DNA of 8,608 nt from Candidatus Moranbacteria bacterium UBA1302 (GTDB taxonomy: Bacteria > Patescibacteriota > Minisyncoccia > Moranbacterales > UBA1568), in assembly GCA_002307715.1 (NCBI GenBank), contig DBUA01000034.1:1-8608 (forward strand), given 5' to 3'. Position 1 is the first letter of the stretch. Every line of letters begins with the position of its first letter. Both the position numbers and the translations under genes were made by a program. This document shows positions 5,842 to 8,608 of this stretch, piece after piece. The notes under the pieces were generated by a model that saw only the letters and a list, made by a program, of their open reading frames with translations, did no database searches and was not told the DNA's origin.

Positions 5842-6597
5842 TCAATCATGGATTTCATATGTCAAAGTCATTTGCACTTGAGTCTCCTGAGTTCCCGGTT
5901 CTATCACCGGCGTAGAAAGTTTTGCGCTCATCAAACCGTCTCTAGCGTCACCAGTGTTCGATGTATCAGCAGCGGTATCTTCATATACTGACACAAGTTT
6001 TCCAAGACGAAAACCAGCCGATTGCGCTATGGACTCAGCTTTTTCCTGTGCCTTCCTTATAGCCTCTTTTCTAGCAACATCGCGCGCCGCATCACTATCA
6101 TCAACAACAAACTTCACTTCAGAAACAGTGTTGCCGCCATTTTCCACAACGCCAGAAAGCAACGCTCCGAGCTTCGCAATATCACGCACTTTTATATCGA
6201 ATGTCTGCGAAATCGAATAACCGGAAATCTTCGGCGCTGAACACGAGACCTTTCCGCACGGCGGGTATTCATATCGCGGCGATATACTATATTGCGATGT
6301 CTTGATATCCCGCGCATCAATACCTTGTTCTTTCAAAAAAGCATCTACTTGATTCATCTTGTCGGTATTCGACTGTTGAATTCCAGCGACATCATTTCCA
6401 CCTTCTGTCGTAACACTTACAGAAAAAGTAGCGACATCCGGCGTCGTATCGATCTCTCCTGACGCATCGACTGAAAACGTTTTTCCGGGATAATCATTCC
6501 TTACCGAAACAGCATATTGATAAGCACACACAACTGCTGAAAATGCAACCAAAACGAATGATACTGATTTCACAGCCTGGAAAATCCGCTCGTACAT
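5842..6597 (-). CDS. SIMPL-domain (DUF541, YggE-like) membrane-anchored protein
   Basis: 251 residues. A hydrophobic segment at about 12-32 anchors the protein. The SIMPL/DUF541 domain fills about 40-248: it opens with VDASGEIDTTPDVATFSVSV (43-62), contains DARDIKTSQYSISPRYEY (94-111), and later has the long helix SDAARDVARKEAIRKAQEKA (168-187) followed by AGFRLGKLVSVYED (194-207). These are the recurring landmarks of the family. Bacterial members such as YggE and BP26 form extracytoplasmic oligomers and are linked to stress tolerance, but their biochemical role is unsettled. Two cysteines, C114 and C119 in CGKVSC, sit in an insertion and could form a disulphide. It is the first gene of the tight operon and has its own predicted promoter, upstream of the sigma gene by 15 bases. 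Confidence 0.93.
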   Translation of the reverse strand: MYERIFQAVKSVSFVLVAFSAVVCAYQYAVSVRNDYPGKTFSVDASGEIDTTPDVATFSVSVTTEGGNDVAGIQQSNTDKMNQVDAFLKEQGIDARDIKTSQYSISPRYEYPPCGKVSCSAPKISGYSISQTFDIKVRDIAKLGALLSGVVENGGNTVSEVKFVVDDSDAARDVARKEAIRKAQEKAESIAQSAGFRLGKLVSVYEDTAADTSNTGDARDGLMSAKLSTPVIEPGTQETQVQMTLTYEIHD

Positions 6598-6631
6598 ATT
6601 CTGATAAGAAATGAGAGGTTATATTTATTAT

Positions 6632-6637
6632 ATTATA
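6632..6637 (-). promoter_or_regulatory. Candidate promoter -10 box before the SIMPL-sigma-exporter operon
   Basis: In the 72-base gap between the transglutaminase-like and SIMPL genes, the minus strand reads GCGTTATAATATAAT, with a consensus TATAAT at 6632-6637. No good -35 box lies 16-18 bases upstream (TTCCGT is the closest). The predicted start near 6625 would give a leader of about 28 bases before the ATG at 6597. The AT-rich gap contrasts with the 9-60 base gaps elsewhere. An additional ECF-type promoter could be present and would not be recognised by eye. Confidence 0.5.
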
Positions 6638-6669
6638 ACGCTTTTCTGACAGAAACGGAAGCCGCAACG

Positions 6670-7866
6670 TCATCGATAAAACTCTTTTATGAGATGATTA
6701 TACTTTGTTACAAGCGCATTGCTTGCTTTGACCTTCGCATTATAAGAATGGATTTCAGATGTAAGGCTTGATACCGCATCATTATACTCCTTCACCAAAT
6801 CATTGTATTCTTCATATTTTCCAGTTGAAGAAAGCTTTTTAAGCTTTTTCAACATATCATCAACAGATTGTTGATTGCTATCTATGGATGCCTTCGCTTT
6901 CTTAAGCGTTGCCTGACTCGACACAATAGCAGCTTTAAGATCACCAATCTCCTTCTGCATCGCTATGGTATCGGCAATAGCCGTATAATCCTTGCCAGCT
7001 GATATATTTTCGATATCCGGCTTTCCAAGCTCGCTGTATTCGTTCTCACCCGATAATTCTATTTCATGATCGGATGAAGCGATACGGCTTCCCGAAGAAA
7101 GCTCGGGGATCAACCCTATACGATTGCCCACACTCGTTGTCTCAACAAAACAATACTTCGAACTATAATTCGCATACGCGGCCGGACATTGGATACCTAC
7201 CGCCATATGATTTTCTTCCGGAAAAACGAAAAGGGCTACGCCATATCCGAGCTCTTGAAGAAGCATATATGCAAGATAGCTCTTATCCTGACAAACACCC
7301 GTTTTCAGATAAAGCGTTTCATACGGGTAATATATCTTCTCAGTCGCCCCATCTTGACCGGCATCACGACGATCAATTTTCTGTTGGTCATATGGGATTG
7401 CTTGTACAAACGCAACCACAAGCTCGGCTATGTGATCATCCGTTAACGCATGCTGCTGTCCGAGAACACGCAAAGACTCGGCGAGCTGCTTTATCGTATC
7501 ATCTCCATCAGCGGACTTCATGAACATCGCATTTCCTCTCTCGCTTTTAGCACTCTTCGAAAGACTCCCATCATCAGTGATGCCTATCGGCAACGAGGCA
7601 TAATAACGATAATACGACGCATAGAGTGTCTCGCTGAGGCTATATTTTTCTCCTTGATATTCCCAAGAAAATAACGTTTCTTGTGATTCTTCTGCGGCCG
7701 GGAAAATCGGTTGAACCGATTCCGCAACCTGTTGCATCACATTCCCCACAAACGGCACTTCCGTAATTAAAGAAGTAAGATCATTCTTTCGGTAATCAGC
7801 AAAAAACGTATACGCCGAAATATACGCCACAGCCGCCATCATTGTAATAAAAATCACCCTTATCAT
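6670..7866 (-). CDS. Membrane-anchored transglutaminase-like protein with C-terminal coiled coil
   Basis: 398 residues. An N-terminal hydrophobic helix (about 3-22) anchors the protein. The central domain (about 120-250) has the transglutaminase/cysteine-protease triad pattern: C192 in LKTGVCQDKSYLAYMLLQELG, H220 in PEENHMAVGI, and an acidic third position E242 in CFVETTSVG. Such bacterial domains usually act as proteases or peptide-modifying enzymes outside the membrane; the substrate here is unknown. The C-terminal part (about 300-395) is rich in Lys, Glu, Ala and Ser with heptad-like leucines, so a coiled coil is likely. Residues 250-300 look like a low-complexity linker. The ATG at 7866 is chosen because it directly precedes the hydrophobic helix. 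It lies 72 bases before the SIMPL gene, so it may be co-transcribed with it or form a separate unit. Confidence 0.9.
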   Translation of the reverse strand: MIRVIFITMMAAVAYISAYTFFADYRKNDLTSLITEVPFVGNVMQQVAESVQPIFPAAEESQETLFSWEYQGEKYSLSETLYASYYRYYASLPIGITDDGSLSKSAKSERGNAMFMKSADGDDTIKQLAESLRVLGQQHALTDDHIAELVVAFVQAIPYDQQKIDRRDAGQDGATEKIYYPYETLYLKTGVCQDKSYLAYMLLQELGYGVALFVFPEENHMAVGIQCPAAYANYSSKYCFVETTSVGNRIGLIPELSSGSRIASSDHEIELSGENEYSELGKPDIENISAGKDYTAIADTIAMQKEIGDLKAAIVSSQATLKKAKASIDSNQQSVDDMLKKLKKLSSTGKYEEYNDLVKEYNDAVSSLTSEIHSYNAKVKASNALVTKYNHLIKEFYR

Positions 7867-8068
7867 AAGACGTTACACCATTATGCAAACAGGAATCTTC
7901 TTCATGAAAATACCAAAGCCACTCTTACACAGCTTTCAATAGATAAAAAATATTTCCCCCTCAATGAAAACGATATTCTTGCTATTCATAAATCCTCTCG
8001 ATTCATTCTCGATCTTTCTCTTCATATCTAGCTTCAACATCATATCTTTTTACTGAAGCAGTATCTTA
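7867..8068. other. Intergenic stretch without a convincing gene
   Basis: This AT-rich leader lies before the transglutaminase-like gene. On the minus strand it contains a 35-codon open frame (7936-8043, starting ATG ATG TTG) with no recognisable similarity and no clear ribosome site. A CATAAT box 14 bases before the ATG at 7866 has only a poor -35 (TTCATG), so it is a weak candidate for a second promoter. I see no RNA gene here. Confidence 0.5.
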
Positions 8069-8125
8069 TCAATTTTCGATGACAAATTTCCCGCTGAAAG
8101 ATAAAAAGAGTTTTTTCATACAATC

Positions 8126-8134
8126 AGTATACCA
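8126..8134 (-). promoter_or_regulatory. Candidate extended -10 promoter for the transglutaminase-like gene
   Basis: Just beyond the 16S terminator, the minus strand reads TGGTATACT: an extended -10 element (TGn followed by TATACT at 8126-8131). A -35 box is not evident, as extended -10 promoters allow. The start would fall near 8119, giving a leader of about 250 bases before the ATG at 7866. An ATG lies at the predicted start point. Confidence 0.45.
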
Positions 8135-8150
8135 GCGACCGTACGAAACA

Positions 8151-8178
8151 AAAAACCAGTCCTTACGGGCTGGTTTTT
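8151..8178. terminator. Hairpin terminator downstream of 16S rRNA
   Basis: The arms AAAAACCAG (8151-8159) and CTGGTTTTT (8170-8178) enclose an inner CC/GG stem and a four-base loop. Transcribed from the minus strand (16S direction) it has a GUAA loop, one C-A mismatch and six T then GTTT. From the plus strand the mismatch becomes a U-G pair and the loop is UUAC, followed by five T. It can act in both directions and separates the 16S unit from the protein genes. Confidence 0.8.
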
Positions 8179-8246
8179 GCAGACAATAGAAGTATCGAAA
8201 TCTTTTGCGGTTAGTCCTTGGACAGAGGTCTCTATGGCTACTATGT

Positions 8247-8298
8247 TTCATTACTACGTCTGTCTTTGCCGAAGCGCTGACAGATAAAGCGTAATGAA
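8247..8298 (-). other. Nested hairpin in the 16S 3' trailer
   Basis: Outer arms TTCATTAC/GTAATGAA (8247-8254 and 8291-8298) enclose an inner stem TCTGTC/GACAGA (8259-8264 and 8279-8284). At the tip, read on the minus strand, is GC-UUCG-GC (8268-8275). The UUCG loop forms only in the minus-strand transcript, so the element is probably part of the 16S precursor and may guide processing. Confidence 0.6.
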
Positions 8299-8318
8299 CG
8301 ACCATATTGGTTAAGAAT

Positions 8319-8335
8319 TTGATACTAGGTATCAA
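8319..8335. repeat. Short perfect inverted repeat in the 16S trailer
   Basis: TTGATAC and GTATCAA form a seven-base stem around a three-base TAG spacer. No T run follows on either strand, so it is not a terminator. It may be an RNA hairpin of the trailer or a DNA-binding site. Confidence 0.5.
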
Positions 8336-8341
8336 CTCTTG

Positions 8342-8369
8342 ATAAGCATCATCCGAAGATGATACTTAT
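8342..8369 (-). other. UUCG hairpin immediately after 16S rRNA
   Basis: Read on the minus strand, two 12-base arms (8358-8369 and 8342-8353) pair fully, with one U-G wobble, around a C(UUCG)G tetraloop at 8354-8357. On the plus strand the wobble becomes a C-A mismatch, so the structure is tuned to the 16S transcript. It begins about 20 bases past the mature 16S end and has no T tract on that strand. A role in 3' end processing or RNA stability is likely. Confidence 0.65.
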
Positions 8370-8390
8370 TTTGTACACCATTATCTCCCT

Positions 8391-8608
8391 AGAAAGGAGG
8401 TGATTCATCCACAGCTTCCGCTACGGATGCCTTGTTACGACTTCACCCTTATTACTAACCCTACCGTCGTCCCCGATTTGACCCGGGGCCTTCTGGTATT
8501 GCCAGCTCTCTTGGTGTGACGGGCGGTGAGTACAAGATCCGAGAACGCATTCACCGTGACGTGGCTGATTCACGATTACTAGTGATTCCAGCTTCATGGA
8601 GTCGAGTT
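8391..8608 (-). rRNA. rrs: 16S ribosomal RNA, 3' part (cut by window edge)
   Basis: About 218 bases of the 3' minor domain. Landmarks in minus-strand order: AACTCGACTCCATGAAG at the right edge, TCACTAGTAATCGTGAATCAG, TTGTACTCACCGCCCGTCAC, GGGTGAAGTCGTAACAAGG, the last helix GTAGCGGAAGCTGT, and the anti-Shine-Dalgarno CACCTCC near 8396-8402. The mature end is put at about 8391-8394. Helix 44 between CACACCA and GGGTGAAG is some nine bases shorter than in Escherichia coli. The tail reads GGATGAATCACCTCC where E. coli has GGTTGGATCACCTCC. No 23S gene follows downstream; protein genes do. Confidence 0.97.

Noticed and set aside
7936..8043. A 35-codon minus-strand frame (begins MMLKLDMKRK)
   Set aside because: It has a plausible double ATG, but no ribosome site, no similarity and an AT-rich background where such frames arise by chance. 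Kept only as a note under the intergenic entry.
8069..8335. An 88-codon minus-strand open frame between 16S and the transglutaminase-like gene
   Set aside because: It runs through the 16S trailer hairpins and the terminator at 8151-8178. Its composition does not resemble a protein domain and nothing in it is recognisable.
1..8608. CRISPR arrays, insertion sequences, phage genes or attachment sites
   Set aside because: No spaced direct repeats, transposase or integrase motifs were seen. The tRNA genes show no duplicated 3' ends within the window.

Overview
The window (8,608 bases) looks like chromosomal DNA of a bacterium of the Candidate Phyla Radiation (Patescibacteria), most likely a Parcubacteria-like lineage. 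The main evidence is the 16S rRNA 3' end at the right edge (minus strand). It is clearly bacterial, but it carries GTGAGTAC in place of the near-universal GTGTGTAC in the primer-binding site (minus-strand complement of 8526-8533), and a divergent last helix. I associate these variants with CPR from memory; I have not run a placement. The protein set fits a small-genome, non-proteobacterial cell: short single-membrane-span envelope proteins, a MacB-type exporter without a TolC-like partner, and tRNAs without encoded CCA.

Layout from left to right. (1) Positions 13-267 hold a minus-strand tRNA cluster, transcribed Lys(CTT), Arg(TCT), His(GTG). Positions 268-397 are a compact divergent promoter region, and tRNA-Arg(TCG) follows on the plus strand at 398-471. 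(2) Positions 514-535 are a perfect inverted-repeat terminator. It serves the plus-strand tRNA from one side, and it contains the stop codon of the last gene of the long minus-strand run from the other. (3) Positions 525-7866 are a densely packed run of nine minus-strand protein genes. In transcription order they are: transglutaminase-like protein, SIMPL-domain protein, ECF sigma factor, two-span membrane protein (candidate anti-sigma), single-span DUF5666-like protein, membrane fusion protein, ABC ATPase, MacB/FtsX-type permease, and M23 metallopeptidase. (4) Positions 7867-8390 hold no convincing gene. They contain a candidate promoter, a terminator hairpin and a strongly structured trailer of the 16S gene. 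(5) Positions 8391-8608 are the 3' part of 16S rRNA (minus strand).

The central idea is that the nine genes form an envelope-stress or envelope-remodelling unit. Gaps between the eight genes from SIMPL to M23 are about 9-60 bases, so co-transcription is likely, with a TATAAT-type promoter in front of the SIMPL gene. A sigma factor next to a small membrane protein, followed by membrane fusion protein, ATPase and permease, recalls the sigma-W-controlled yknWXYZ exporter of Bacillus. Here the controller and the exporter sit in one operon, with cell-wall (M23) and cysteine-protease-fold (transglutaminase-like) proteins at the ends.

The 16S gene is followed not by 23S rRNA but by hairpins, a terminator and protein genes. 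The rRNA genes are therefore probably unlinked in this genome. Most protein starts lack a Shine-Dalgarno motif, even though the anti-Shine-Dalgarno sequence in this 16S is intact.
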